This document shows, one piece after another, positions 1 through 8,979 of a stretch of 64,000 bases of DNA. The stretch comes from CAWEFA01 sp963851385 (GTDB lineage Bacteria; Bacteroidota; Bacteroidia; Bacteroidales; DTGW01): NCBI GenBank assembly GCA_963851385.1, contig CAWKPE010000026.1, forward strand, positions 34,570-98,569. The letters are read 5' to 3'. The notes under the pieces are model-generated. The model had not been told where the DNA came from. It saw nothing but the letters and a program-made list of their open reading frames with translations, and searched no databases. The position numbers and the translations under genes are program-made. The stretch's first letter is position 1. Each line of letters starts with the position of its first letter.

Positions 1-1046
1 GTGATTTGAGATTTCTTGAAAACAGGATAGGAATAGACATATCATATTATGACAAGAAGACGACAGATATAATATTACAAATTCCTCTTGCTTCATCGGT
101 AGGTTATACATCACAATTTCAAAATGCAGGTGCAATTGAAAATAAAGGGGTAGAACTAATGTTAACCCTTGTGCCGCTTAAAATTGGTGATTTTTCATGG
201 GAAATGAAATTTAATTTTTCCAGGAACCAGGGAAAATTAGTTTCACTAAACGATACTACACTTAAAAAGATAATTATTAATGGTGCCGGGGTTAATTATC
301 AAACCGTTCAAGCCAATTTAGTGGCTAAGCCTGGCGAACCGTTGGGAATAATTGAAGGTCCAGGTCCCGTAACAGATGGTAAAGGTCATATTGTTGTTGG
401 TGCAACAGGGATGCCTTTACTTAGTCCTGACCCAATTGAATACGGTAATACACAGGCTAAATATAATTTAGGAATTTCTAATATATTCACTTATAAAAAT
501 ATTTCATTAGGTTGCCTGTTCGACATCAGGGAAGGTGGGATCATGTATTCAGGAACAGCGAATTTGGTCTATTTTGTTGGTAATGCAACACAATCTTTAT
601 ATAATTATCGTCAACCTTTTATAGTACCAAACAGCGTTACACAACCTACTGATCCTAATACAAACAGACCAAAAGTGGATGCTAAGGGAAATCCTGTTTA
701 TGTTGAAAATTCAACAGCCATAACTATGAATAATATGCAGGATTATTATTACTTCACAAACAATCCTATTTCTTTACGAAATCATGTTATTGACAGATCA
801 TATATCAAACTCCGTGAAGTATCACTATCTTATTCTTTACCTTCCAGATGGTTTTCAAACACTATGATTAAAAAAATTGATTTAGGATTTGTCGGTCGTA
901 ACTTATTGTTATGGACACCGAAAAGTAATAATTTTGTAGATCCTGAAACAACAAATTTTGGAAATGATCTGGCTAGTGAATTTGGAGAATTCTTAAACAG
1001 TCCAAGCGTTCGCTCGTTTAATTTTAGTTTAAAGGCATCATTCTAA
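1..1046 (+). CDS. SusC/RagA-family TonB-dependent outer-membrane transporter, C-terminal part
   Basis: This is the last ~348 residues of a SusC-type barrel; the gene starts before the window and the reading frame is open at base 1 (the apparent TTG start at 6 is internal). SusC proteins form a TonB-driven outer-membrane pore that imports oligosaccharides or peptides captured by a SusD lid. Visible family features are the strand segment ISYYDKKTTDIIL near the start, NAGAIENKGVELML, the RSYIKLREVSLSYSLP strand and the FVGRNLLLWTP strand, ending in FNFSLKASF with a terminal phenylalanine as expected for a barrel protein. It lies 25 bp upstream of a SusD gene in the same direction, the usual order. 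The substrate cannot be told from this fragment. Confidence 0.95.
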   Translation, partial: DLRFLENRIGIDISYYDKKTTDIILQIPLASSVGYTSQFQNAGAIENKGVELMLTLVPLKIGDFSWEMKFNFSRNQGKLVSLNDTTLKKIIINGAGVNYQTVQANLVAKPGEPLGIIEGPGPVTDGKGHIVVGATGMPLLSPDPIEYGNTQAKYNLGISNIFTYKNISLGCLFDIREGGIMYSGTANLVYFVGNATQSLYNYRQPFIVPNSVTQPTDPNTNRPKVDAKGNPVYVENSTAITMNNMQDYYYFTNNPISLRNHVIDRSYIKLREVSLSYSLPSRWFSNTMIKKIDLGFVGRNLLLWTPKSNNFVDPETTNFGNDLASEFGEFLNSPSVRSFNFSLKASF

Positions 1047-1071
1047 TTTTTCAATTCTTAAAAAAACAATT

Positions 1072-2550
1072 ATGAAAAAAATAATTAAATTATCAATTAT
1101 AATGCTGCTTGTCTTAAGTACATCATGCAGCAAGGATTGGTTAAATATAAATTCTGATCCAAATGCTATTCTCTCCGCTCCTGATAGCTTGGTATTTCCT
1201 TCCGGAGTTGCTTCAGTTGCAACAGTTGTCGGTGGGCAGTATGCTATAATGGGAGGAATATGGAGTCAGTTTTTTACACAAAACAATACTGCCAATCAAT
1301 ATAAAGACCTCGATGGATTTAATATAACAACTACTACCATGGATGACCAGTGGGATGAATTATATGCCGGGGCTCTGGAGGATTTTAAATATGTACGGGA
1401 ACAGGCCCAGCAGGAAAAGAACTGGCAATTGGTTTTAATGAGCACTGTTATGGAAGCTTATGTATACCAGGTTCTTGTTGATTTATACGATCAAGTACCT
1501 TATAACGAAGCATTACTTGGATCAGCAAATATGAGCCCGCATTATATTGGCGGACAAATGGTTTATGATTCGTTAATAATGAAAATAAACAATGCGGAAA
1601 AACTCGATTTTACTGCTAAAACTTCTAAGAATCCGGGTTCGGAAGATTTCTTATTTGGTGGTAATTTGACTTCATGGCTTCAATTTGCGAATACACTAAA
1701 ACTAAAAATATTCCTTAGGCAATACTATGCCCGGCCAACTGTCACAAGTGCAGGAATTGCCGCGATGGTTAATGATGCAAATTTTGAAGGCTTTTTAACC
1801 ACCAATGCAGCAATGACTCAATATCAAGCTCAAAACTTAAAAGATAATCCTTTATATGAAGAAAATATTAGGACTTTAAATTTTACAGGAAACCTGGCAA
1901 TGAGTAATACAATATATTCATGGTTAATTCAGAATAACGATACTTTTAGATTATTTAAATTATTTCTTCCTGGAGATAATGGTTACGCGGCTTTAGTTCA
2001 GGGTGATTTTTTAAATCCGAATTCTGATAGTAAATTATGGTCAGTTTTTAATGAATCACCAACTGATCCAGTATATTTTATTACTGCTGCAGAAAGCTAC
2101 TTTTTGCAAGCTGAAGCTATTTTACGTGGCTTAATTACTACTGGATCTGTAAAGGCAGCTTATGATAAAGGTGTATTAAGTGCATTTCAGCAACTGGGAA
2201 TTGATGGTAGCTCATTTATTGCTCCGGGTGGCGTTTACGAATACAAGGATTCGACTTTAGAAGCTAACCTGGAACAGATTATAGTACAAAAATGGGCATC
2301 AATGGCAGGAACACATGGTTTGGAAGCATATATTGAACATACCAGGACACATTATCCAAAAGAAAGTCTGGTTAAAGGAACTGATCCTTCATATATTCCG
2401 GGACAATGGACCTTACCTGTAAACGCGTCAATTAAATCATTTCCTAAACGATTGCTTTTCACCGACCATGAAAAAGATCGTAATATAAATACTCCGGCAG
2501 AGGTTCCGGTTACTACCCCGGTATGGTGGGATAAGAATACTTCAAAATAA
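1072..2550 (+). CDS. SusD/RagB-like outer-membrane lipoprotein
   Basis: A surface lipoprotein that caps the SusC pore and helps capture the ligand. The N-terminus is a lipoprotein signal with lipobox LSTSC (Cys 19) followed by SKDWLNINSDPN, a standard start of the SusD-like_2 type. The body (492 aa) is helical and TPR-like; YFITAAESYFLQAEAILRG near residue 340 is the conserved late motif of the family. It is 25 bp behind the SusC gene and followed by two more lipoprotein genes, so the four are probably one transcript. Family membership is clear; the ligand is unknown. Confidence 0.95.
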   Translation: MKKIIKLSIIMLLVLSTSCSKDWLNINSDPNAILSAPDSLVFPSGVASVATVVGGQYAIMGGIWSQFFTQNNTANQYKDLDGFNITTTTMDDQWDELYAGALEDFKYVREQAQQEKNWQLVLMSTVMEAYVYQVLVDLYDQVPYNEALLGSANMSPHYIGGQMVYDSLIMKINNAEKLDFTAKTSKNPGSEDFLFGGNLTSWLQFANTLKLKIFLRQYYARPTVTSAGIAAMVNDANFEGFLTTNAAMTQYQAQNLKDNPLYEENIRTLNFTGNLAMSNTIYSWLIQNNDTFRLFKLFLPGDNGYAALVQGDFLNPNSDSKLWSVFNESPTDPVYFITAAESYFLQAEAILRGLITTGSVKAAYDKGVLSAFQQLGIDGSSFIAPGGVYEYKDSTLEANLEQIIVQKWASMAGTHGLEAYIEHTRTHYPKESLVKGTDPSYIPGQWTLPVNASIKSFPKRLLFTDHEKDRNINTPAEVPVTTPVWWDKNTSK

Positions 2551-2566
2551 TTAAAACTTAAAAAAT

Positions 2567-3316
2567 ATGAAAAGTATTAAATATATTATTAAACTTCTTG
2601 TCGTAGTTTCTTTAATACTAGCGACAAGCTGCAAGAAGGATTCGGAAAATATTTCCAAAATCACCTATTATCCTGATTTCAAAATGGCGGGTGATCCAAT
2701 CTATTTTATTCCTCTTGGAAATGCTTTTACTGACTCCGGAGCAACAGCTACTGAAGATGGTAATCAAATTCCGGTTACTGTGAGTGTTTCGGGCGATTAT
2801 TTTCAATATTCCGGAACACAAGTTGATATCTCGTCACCAAATAAGTATATTATTACTTATAGTGCAAAAAACAAGGATGGTTTTGCAGGATCTGTTGAAA
2901 GAGATGTTTATATTGTAAGCACGGGCGATTTGGTTACCAGTATTGAAGGACTATATACTTCAAGTATTACACGTACACCTACACAAGGTACTCCAGGTAA
3001 CGATGTTGTTTTGACATATGTTATGATTCGAAAAACTGATGCCAATACTTATGAATTATCAGATGCTATAGGTGGTTATTATGACTTGGGAAGAGGTTAT
3101 GGTTCAGCATATCGTGCCACAGGAGCTACAGTTACAGCCAATAACATTGCAACAAACGATTTTACTTATGGACTAAGTTTTGGAGTTGGTGATTTTGGTG
3201 GTTCTGCAAGTATTGTATCTTTTAAGGTTGACGCTGGTGCAAAAACTATTACTTTTGAAACAGACTGGGATGCTGGTTATGATTTTGTAGTTACCTTAAC
3301 ACAAGTAAATATTTAA
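2567..3316 (+). CDS. SUS-locus lipoprotein with an Ig-like domain (DUF5012-like)
   Basis: A 249-residue secreted protein with a lipoprotein signal (lipobox LATSC, Cys 22), so probably outer-membrane anchored. Residues ~45-120 look like a bacterial immunoglobulin-like fold of the DUF5011/5012 sort: GNAFTDSGATATEDG, then the strand pattern YIITYSAKNKDGFAGSVER. The C-terminal half, rich in Gly, Ser, Thr and aromatics, is probably a beta-sandwich. It starts 16 bp after susD and ends 4 bp before the next lipoprotein gene. Such proteins are accessory surface subunits of SusCD complexes. The domain label is from residue pattern only; direct substrate binding is inference. Confidence 0.8.
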   Translation: MKSIKYIIKLLVVVSLILATSCKKDSENISKITYYPDFKMAGDPIYFIPLGNAFTDSGATATEDGNQIPVTVSVSGDYFQYSGTQVDISSPNKYIITYSAKNKDGFAGSVERDVYIVSTGDLVTSIEGLYTSSITRTPTQGTPGNDVVLTYVMIRKTDANTYELSDAIGGYYDLGRGYGSAYRATGATVTANNIATNDFTYGLSFGVGDFGGSASIVSFKVDAGAKTITFETDWDAGYDFVVTLTQVNI

Positions 3317-3320
3317 GATT

Positions 3321-3803
3321 ATGAAAAAGATATTAATTTTAATAACAGGGCTTATTATCTTAAGCTTTTATGCATGTCAGAAATATGACAATCCGGTGGT
3401 AACAACTTCTTCCACTTATCCTATCTCAGGTGAATGGTGGGTTACTCTTAAAGATACTTCTGGTGCAGTTTTGGTGAGTTATTCAAAATTGTTGACATAC
3501 AATATTGCTTCAGATAAAGGTGATTCTATTTGGGTAGATGATGGAGGTAATATATGGGACTTTAAAGTAAAAGCAGCATGCAATGTAAAAACAAGAACAT
3601 TTGCAGTTGATTCTACCCTTAATCAATATTATAATATTAAAGTTGCGATAAAAAATGGAATTGTAGTGCTCAAAGGAGGCAAAACAAAAGGCGGAAATGT
3701 ATCCGATAGTATTTACATGCAAATAGGATTTACCGATGGAGGTGGCGCTACATATATAATTTCTGGTGTTCGTAGAACAGGATTTACTGCGGATGATTAT
3801 TAA
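3321..3803 (+). CDS. Small SUS-locus lipoprotein, lipid-binding putative hydrolase-like (PF12888 type)
   Basis: A 160-residue lipoprotein (lipobox SFYAC, Cys 19). The mature part begins ISGEWWVTLKDTSG and ends YIISGVRRTGFTADDY, the pattern of the short Bacteroidota family called lipid-binding putative hydrolase, predicted to be a small beta-barrel. No catalytic residues are evident and the hydrolase label is historical. It begins 4 bp after the previous lipoprotein gene and is followed by a strong hairpin terminator, making it the last gene of the SusC-SusD-lipoprotein-lipoprotein unit. The order and types resemble the BT2264-BT2261 system of Bacteroides thetaiotaomicron. Confidence 0.8.
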   Translation: MKKILILITGLIILSFYACQKYDNPVVTTSSTYPISGEWWVTLKDTSGAVLVSYSKLLTYNIASDKGDSIWVDDGGNIWDFKVKAACNVKTRTFAVDSTLNQYYNIKVAIKNGIVVLKGGKTKGGNVSDSIYMQIGFTDGGGATYIISGVRRTGFTADDY

Positions 3804-3823
3804 AATATTTTTTTAATATTTTT

Positions 3824-3851
3824 AAAAAGCTGCCCTAGGGTGGCTTTTTTT
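3824..3851 (+). terminator. Rho-independent terminator of the SUS operon
   Basis: A stem AAAAGCTGCC/GGTGGCTTTT around the loop CTAG, followed by a T run, starts 20 bp after the last lipoprotein stop codon. The A-rich 5' arm means it could work in both directions. The truncated RHS frame begins only 16 bp beyond it, so RHS transcription from the SUS promoter is probably weak. Confidence 0.85.
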
Positions 3852-3866
3852 ATTTCCAGATAGCAA

Positions 3867-6656
3867 GTGAGTTCCACTCCCACTCCATATACAGCAACGA
3901 TTACTGATAATAACCTGGGAATTTCTAAATCACAAACTTTCGATGCAACAGGCAATTTAACTATTGCAAAAACCATCCCTTCAACAGGCAGTGCCACTGA
4001 ATTAGATTATGCGTATTTGCCCATTGGAGAAATTTCGGCTATTACCAATAATACAGATGGAAGCAGTACAACCATGGGTTATGATAATATTGGAAATCAA
4101 ACTTCTCTTACCGATCCTGATGCTGGTACCATCAAATACAGGTACAACGGTTTTAGCCAGTTGGTATCCCAGCACGATGTATCAAACCAGGTAGATACTC
4201 TAATCTATGACCAGTATGGAAGATTGATAACAAAAAAATCCACAGACAAAAACAGTAATATCAGTACAACTTCTTATGTTTATTCCTCTACCCCTGGTTC
4301 GCTTGGTTTGCTGCAAAGTGTTTCGCGCGATAATGTAACTGAAACTTATTCCTATGATGCCCTGTGCCGTCCCAAGTCAATTACAGTTTCTACCAATGGT
4401 TTGTGGCCAGACGGTTTACAACTACCTTCCACTACATACATTTACAATAATGCTGGTCAGTTAGGCAGTATTGCATATCCCTCTGGACTTACAGTAAATT
4501 ACCAGTATGACGGTGTAGGCAACCTGAAAGAAATAGACAATGCATCAGGAGGTAGTCCTATCTGGACAGGCAACAATGTCAATGCACTTAACCAATGGAC
4601 AAAATTTACTCTGGGTAACGGGCTTGTCACGCAGTGGGGTTACGATGCCACTTACCAGCTCAACAGCATTCAAACGGGTACCGGCGGAAGTGTGCAGAAC
4701 CTTCGTTTTACTTTTAACGCCATGGGTCAGTTGAAACAAAGAACTAGTGGTGTTGGTATTAGTATTTTAACCGAAAACTTTGATTATGATGCTATGAATA
4801 GGCTAAAGGACTCACAGGTTGGTACAACAGGTACTTTATTTAAATATACTTACACGGCCAATGGCAATATTGATATCACAACATTGGCCGGTAAATATAC
4901 ATACAATACTAATGTTTTAGTACAACCCCATGCCGTTCTTAATGTCAGCAACCCTTCCGGTGCAGGAACTTCTGTTTGCGGAAGTGGCACAAAAGTTACC
5001 TATAATGCCGAAAACAAAATAACATCAATCAGTTACAATGATACTTCATACAGTGATGTTTTCACTTATGGCGTTGGAGGCAACCGGTTTAGGGTTGACT
5101 TTTCTGGTAAACAAAGTCCGCAAATAACAAGCAAAATATATATTGGCAGCAGCGAGTTTGGATACAATGGCACAAGCAATGTTTACAAACGCACCATAAT
5201 TAGTGCGCCAACGGGAGTATGTGCTGTTTACCAGGATAGTGGAAGTTCAAAAAATATGTATTATATTCACACCGATTACCAGGGTTCGTGGCTTGCCATA
5301 ACCGACAATACAGGAGCTGTGAAAAACCGCTATAGTTACGATGCATGGGGCCGCCCGCGTGACCCTGCTACATGGAATTTAGATTCCGTGGGTACGAATA
5401 ATGCTGTTGCAAACCTTACTAAAATGCAGCCGAGGTTCGATCATGGTTATACGGGCCATGAAATGTTATGTGGCTTTGGACTCATTAACATGAATGGCAG
5501 GGTATATGATCCTTATTTGCAGCGTTTCCTTAGCCCGGATAACTTTGTGCAGGACCCGGCAAATACTCAAAGCCTTAACAGGTATAGTTATTGCATGAAT
5601 AACCCGCTTATGTTTACTGACCCGGGAGGAAATATGTTTTTAAAAGTTCCGTTTTACACACCTTCTGTAAATTCTCGTGATTGGATTGGTGGAAGTGCCG
5701 GACCAGGTGATGGAATGGGTGGTCAAAGTATAAGTTGTCCTTATGAATGGATTGATGGAACAGATTTATATGTAGAGAAATCAACCGGAGCCGTAGTCAG
5801 TTTTGATGAGGTTTCTAATAATTATCTTATACCAAATGGTGGTTGTACAACTTTATATGGTTCTGATGCAGCAAATTATTTATATTCAAACTATTTTAAT
5901 TATAATATTGTAAATAGTCCCACTTTATCTTATATGCCTTCTTTTACCGTAACTCAAATAAATCCGATATATTCAATAAATATTGACCCTTATAGAAGTT
6001 CAACTTATAATTATAACTTTACTTTTTGTGAAGATGGAAACTGTAAATTTGAGAATTATTCTTTTACTGTTCAGTATTCTACTGTAAATGTTGAAGGTTA
6101 TTCATTAGGTGTTTCTAATGAGGTATTAAGTACCGGGACTGAAGGAGAAACAGTTGAATATATTAATCATTCAATTGAAGGTTTTGGAACTGGTTTGGAA
6201 AATTTTGGAGGCACATTTAGATTGTATAATTCAAGTGGATTTAGTCCTAAACTTTATGAAGTAAGCGAGCTTACAGGTAGAGGATGGGGAGGAAATGGTT
6301 TTGTTAGGACTTTTAGTGCTGCTGAATGGGGAAGTCGAATAGGAAAAGGCTCAGTAATATTAGGTATTGGATTAGGTGCGTATAGTACTTATCAGGGATA
6401 TAAAGAAGATGGTAACACTTTCGGCATCCATGCCCAGGTGGCAGCTGCTGAATCGGCAGGAGGTATTGTTGGTGGTTGGGCAGGGGCAGAAGCAGGTGCT
6501 TGGGCAGGTGCAGCTATTGGTGGACTTATAACTTCAGAGACTGGAGGGTGGGGTGCAGTACCAGGAGCTTTTATTGGAGGTATATTAGGTGCTTTTGGAG
6601 TAGGTATGGCAGGCTCTGAAGTTGGAAAAAGAGCCGTATTACAATTACATAGATAA
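3867..6656 (+). CDS. RHS/YD-repeat protein lacking its N-terminus, with variable C-terminal tip (possible polymorphic toxin)
   Basis: 929 residues from a GTG. A TAG stop lies two codons upstream, and there is no signal peptide or N-terminal shell module, so this looks like an orphan 3' piece of a longer rhs gene. Residues ~1-560 carry YD-type repeats (YNGFSQLVSQHD, YSYDALCRPKSI, YQYDGVGNLKEI). The RHS-associated core follows (GRVYDPYLQRFLSPDNFVQ, then LNRYSYCMNNP), ending in the conserved cut-site motif DPGGN at residues 585-589. The last ~340 residues are unrelated to YD repeats and end in a glycine-zipper-like hydrophobic stretch (about 855-920, GWAGAEAGAWAGAAIGG). RHS shells encapsulate a toxic tip; here a membrane-active tip is plausible but unproven. 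A small membrane-protein gene follows at 12 bp. Expression is doubtful without a visible promoter or start region. Confidence 0.8.
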   Translation: MSSTPTPYTATITDNNLGISKSQTFDATGNLTIAKTIPSTGSATELDYAYLPIGEISAITNNTDGSSTTMGYDNIGNQTSLTDPDAGTIKYRYNGFSQLVSQHDVSNQVDTLIYDQYGRLITKKSTDKNSNISTTSYVYSSTPGSLGLLQSVSRDNVTETYSYDALCRPKSITVSTNGLWPDGLQLPSTTYIYNNAGQLGSIAYPSGLTVNYQYDGVGNLKEIDNASGGSPIWTGNNVNALNQWTKFTLGNGLVTQWGYDATYQLNSIQTGTGGSVQNLRFTFNAMGQLKQRTSGVGISILTENFDYDAMNRLKDSQVGTTGTLFKYTYTANGNIDITTLAGKYTYNTNVLVQPHAVLNVSNPSGAGTSVCGSGTKVTYNAENKITSISYNDTSYSDVFTYGVGGNRFRVDFSGKQSPQITSKIYIGSSEFGYNGTSNVYKRTIISAPTGVCAVYQDSGSSKNMYYIHTDYQGSWLAITDNTGAVKNRYSYDAWGRPRDPATWNLDSVGTNNAVANLTKMQPRFDHGYTGHEMLCGFGLINMNGRVYDPYLQRFLSPDNFVQDPANTQSLNRYSYCMNNPLMFTDPGGNMFLKVPFYTPSVNSRDWIGGSAGPGDGMGGQSISCPYEWIDGTDLYVEKSTGAVVSFDEVSNNYLIPNGGCTTLYGSDAANYLYSNYFNYNIVNSPTLSYMPSFTVTQINPIYSINIDPYRSSTYNYNFTFCEDGNCKFENYSFTVQYSTVNVEGYSLGVSNEVLSTGTEGETVEYINHSIEGFGTGLENFGGTFRLYNSSGFSPKLYEVSELTGRGWGGNGFVRTFSAAEWGSRIGKGSVILGIGLGAYSTYQGYKEDGNTFGIHAQVAAAESAGGIVGGWAGAEAGAWAGAAIGGLITSETGGWGAVPGAFIGGILGAFGVGMAGSEVGKRAVLQLHR

Positions 6657-6668
6657 AATCAATTCATT

Positions 6669-7175
6669 ATGGAACGCTTTTGGAATATAGTTCATTATTT
6701 TGTTTATAGGGGATTCTATAAACTTCATTTATGGTTTAATTATATTAATCCGGTTAGATGGATACTACTAATTCCTGCTCTGAGACGCTTTTATGCTAAA
6801 AAGGGGATAGATATAATAGAAGAAGGTGAAAAAGCATTTAAAAGACCTGATATTGGTATAAGCAGTATATGGGCCGGAGGTTTTATGGGTGCGTTTGTTT
6901 TATTTGTTTGTTTTGGATCTGTACTTTATGTCTTTGGAATTTTTAAAATAGATTATACTATTACACTGGTTCAATTTTTATTTATTCTTGCCATACCCTT
7001 TATAGTAAATCATTATTTATTATTTAAGAAAAAAAAGTACCTCAAATATTTCAAAGAATTTGAAAAAATGCCAAGGGAAGAAAAGAAAAAATGGGCATGG
7101 ATAAGTTTTGCAGTAATTATAGGCATCATACTTTTTTTCATTGGAAGTTTTGTTTATATGAGTTATCGTTTATAA
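6669..7175 (+). CDS. Small integral membrane protein, candidate immunity protein of the RHS tip
   Basis: 168 residues that match no family I recognise. A basic, aromatic N-terminal ~65 residues is followed by three probable membrane helices at about 88-110 (GGFMGAFVLFVCFGSVLYVF), 116-137 and 146-165, separated by the lysine-rich loop FKKKKYLKYFKEFEKMPREEKKK. It starts 12 bp after the RHS stop, in the same direction, and the IS begins ~30 bp after its end. A small gene directly behind an RHS toxin tip is the standard place for an immunity gene, and a membrane protein fits a tip with a glycine-rich hydrophobic end. The function is inferred from position only. Confidence 0.6.
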   Translation: MERFWNIVHYFVYRGFYKLHLWFNYINPVRWILLIPALRRFYAKKGIDIIEEGEKAFKRPDIGISSIWAGGFMGAFVLFVCFGSVLYVFGIFKIDYTITLVQFLFILAIPFIVNHYLLFKKKKYLKYFKEFEKMPREEKKKWAWISFAVIIGIILFFIGSFVYMSYRL

Positions 7176-7202
7176 AGAAAGAAAAATCCTTACCCCTAAA
7201 TA

Positions 7203-8879
7203 GCACAAGTCTCTGAGGCTGTGTAAAAATAGATAGTTGTATTTAACATGTTAATAATTAAATATTTATGTTGATAAAATACTTAATATTTGTTATGAAT
7301 TTAGAAGATAATAGATTAATTTTCTGGTAATTAAATCATAAAAAATGCATTACATACAACCAGAAAACAGAAGCCAATTTATTTTGATGAACAGACTTGA
7401 TGATCTTGTTCCAGAAAGCCATTATGTAAGGTTGATAGATGTTTTTGTGGATTATTTCATGCAGGAGCATAAAAACAGTTTTTCATTAAAAGGCTCACAA
7501 ACAATTGGAAGAAAAGCATATGCGCCAACCAATTTACTTAAATTGTACATATATAGTTATTTAAACAGCGTTTCAAGCAGTCGAAAAATAGAAAAAGAAT
7601 GCTTTAGAAATATTGAAGTAATGTGGTTAATGGGCTCATTAAAGCCAGATCATAAGACTATATCAGATTTTCGTAGGGAAAATACCGAAGGAATAAACAA
7701 TGTATTTCTAGGCTTTATTAATCTTTTAAAGGATAACGGATACATAAAAGGTAAAACAATAAGCATAGATGGTTCAAAAATCAAGGCAAATGCAGGAATG
7801 AGTGTTGATTTAGAAACTGTTTCTAAGAGACTAGTAAATATAGAAGAACAATTATCAAAATATTTACAACTATTAGAAACAACGGATAACATAGATGAAG
7901 AATTAGCAGAAACTATCCGTGAGAAAGAAAAAATAACAGAAGAGATACTTGAATTAAAGAAGCAAAAAGAGCAATTGCAAAAGGATAAAGAGGAGCTAGA
8001 AAGACAATTGGCAAAAAGAATAAGTCCAACAGATCCAGAATGCAGAATGATGAAAAGCAGACAGGGAAAACATTTTTGTTATAATGTACAAGCAGCTGTA
8101 GACGCAGAAAATAAGATGATTGCTAATATTGAAGTTGTTTCACAGGAAAACGATAAAGGACAATTGCAGCCTATGGTTGAGAAGATAGAAAAAGAAATTG
8201 GAATAAGACCAGAAGAAGTTTTAGCAGATGCTGGATACTATGTTATGAGCCAAATAGAATGCCTGGAAAATGAAAAGGGTGTAAATTGCTTTGTTGCAAT
8301 AAATCATAATCAGGAGCAGACAAAGGATCGGATACTTGGAATTAACTTCACATATATTCCAGAAAAAGATATCTATCAATGTTCACATAATGGAACACTT
8401 AAACCTAAAAATGGCTTAAAAAAAGATAGCCGAAGAGGGACATTAGCTCAACGTTATTTAGGAGTCGATTGCAAAAAATGTAAGATAAAGGCTGATTGTA
8501 CAGACTCGTCAGCAAGAACTGTCTATCGTTTTACTAATCAAAAATGGCGTAATGAATATGAATCTAAAATGAATAGTCTAATTGGAAAAACAAAACTTAT
8601 TCAAAGAAAAACTCTGTCAGAACATCCATTTGGCACAATTAAGTATTGGATGGGACATATACCTCTGAAAACCATAGGAAAAGCCAAGGTTAAAGCTGAG
8701 ATTAATCTTTATTCAATAGGTTATAACCTAAAAAGATTAATAAATATCGAAGGAATTGAGAAAGTTACAAACATATTCAAACAAAATGAACTCAAGTTGG
8801 CATAGGTAAACTTGAGTTCATAATTACTTTTAAAGTAATTATGAAAAATATATTTTTACACAGCCTCGGAGACTTGCGC
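7203..8879 (+). mobile_element. IS1182-type insertion sequence with long terminal inverted repeats
   Basis: One transposase gene (7345-8805) is framed by inverted repeats. The core ends at 7215-7231 and 8851-8867 are perfect 17-bp inverted copies (GAGGCTGTGTAAAAATA). The symmetry continues outward: 7203-7231 against 8851-8879 matches at 27 of 29 positions. I see no direct target duplication outside either boundary. The outer 12 bp on each side may be part of the element or the two halves of a palindromic target. The copy looks intact. Confidence 0.88.
7345..8805 (+). CDS. IS1182-family DDE transposase
   Basis: A full-length transposase of 486 residues. The N-terminal DUF772-like domain begins MHYIQPENRSQFILMNRLDDL with the LKLYIYSYLNSVSSSRKIE helix region. 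The catalytic core shows a first Asp in ISIDGSKIKANAG (~residue 140), a second in EEVLADAGYY (~292) and a Glu in SEHPFGTIKYWMG (~430). A coiled coil rich in Glu and Lys (~residues 150-225) is inserted between the first two, and CKKCKIKADC before the third resembles a zinc knuckle. It excises and reinserts the surrounding DNA by acting on the inverted ends. Start and length fit the family; no frameshift is visible. Confidence 0.95.
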   Translation: MHYIQPENRSQFILMNRLDDLVPESHYVRLIDVFVDYFMQEHKNSFSLKGSQTIGRKAYAPTNLLKLYIYSYLNSVSSSRKIEKECFRNIEVMWLMGSLKPDHKTISDFRRENTEGINNVFLGFINLLKDNGYIKGKTISIDGSKIKANAGMSVDLETVSKRLVNIEEQLSKYLQLLETTDNIDEELAETIREKEKITEEILELKKQKEQLQKDKEELERQLAKRISPTDPECRMMKSRQGKHFCYNVQAAVDAENKMIANIEVVSQENDKGQLQPMVEKIEKEIGIRPEEVLADAGYYVMSQIECLENEKGVNCFVAINHNQEQTKDRILGINFTYIPEKDIYQCSHNGTLKPKNGLKKDSRRGTLAQRYLGVDCKKCKIKADCTDSSARTVYRFTNQKWRNEYESKMNSLIGKTKLIQRKTLSEHPFGTIKYWMGHIPLKTIGKAKVKAEINLYSIGYNLKRLINIEGIEKVTNIFKQNELKLA

Positions 8880-8979
8880 CATTGCAGGGCGCTCTAACGA
8901 CGATTTGTAAAAAATCCTTTCAATATCTACTGCCAATATAATATCTTTATCGAATCTATTATTTCAATAAATTCTTTTG

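Noticed and set aside
3867..6656. RHS gene as part of the SUS operon
   Set aside because: A strong terminator separates them and the RHS frame begins mid-protein.
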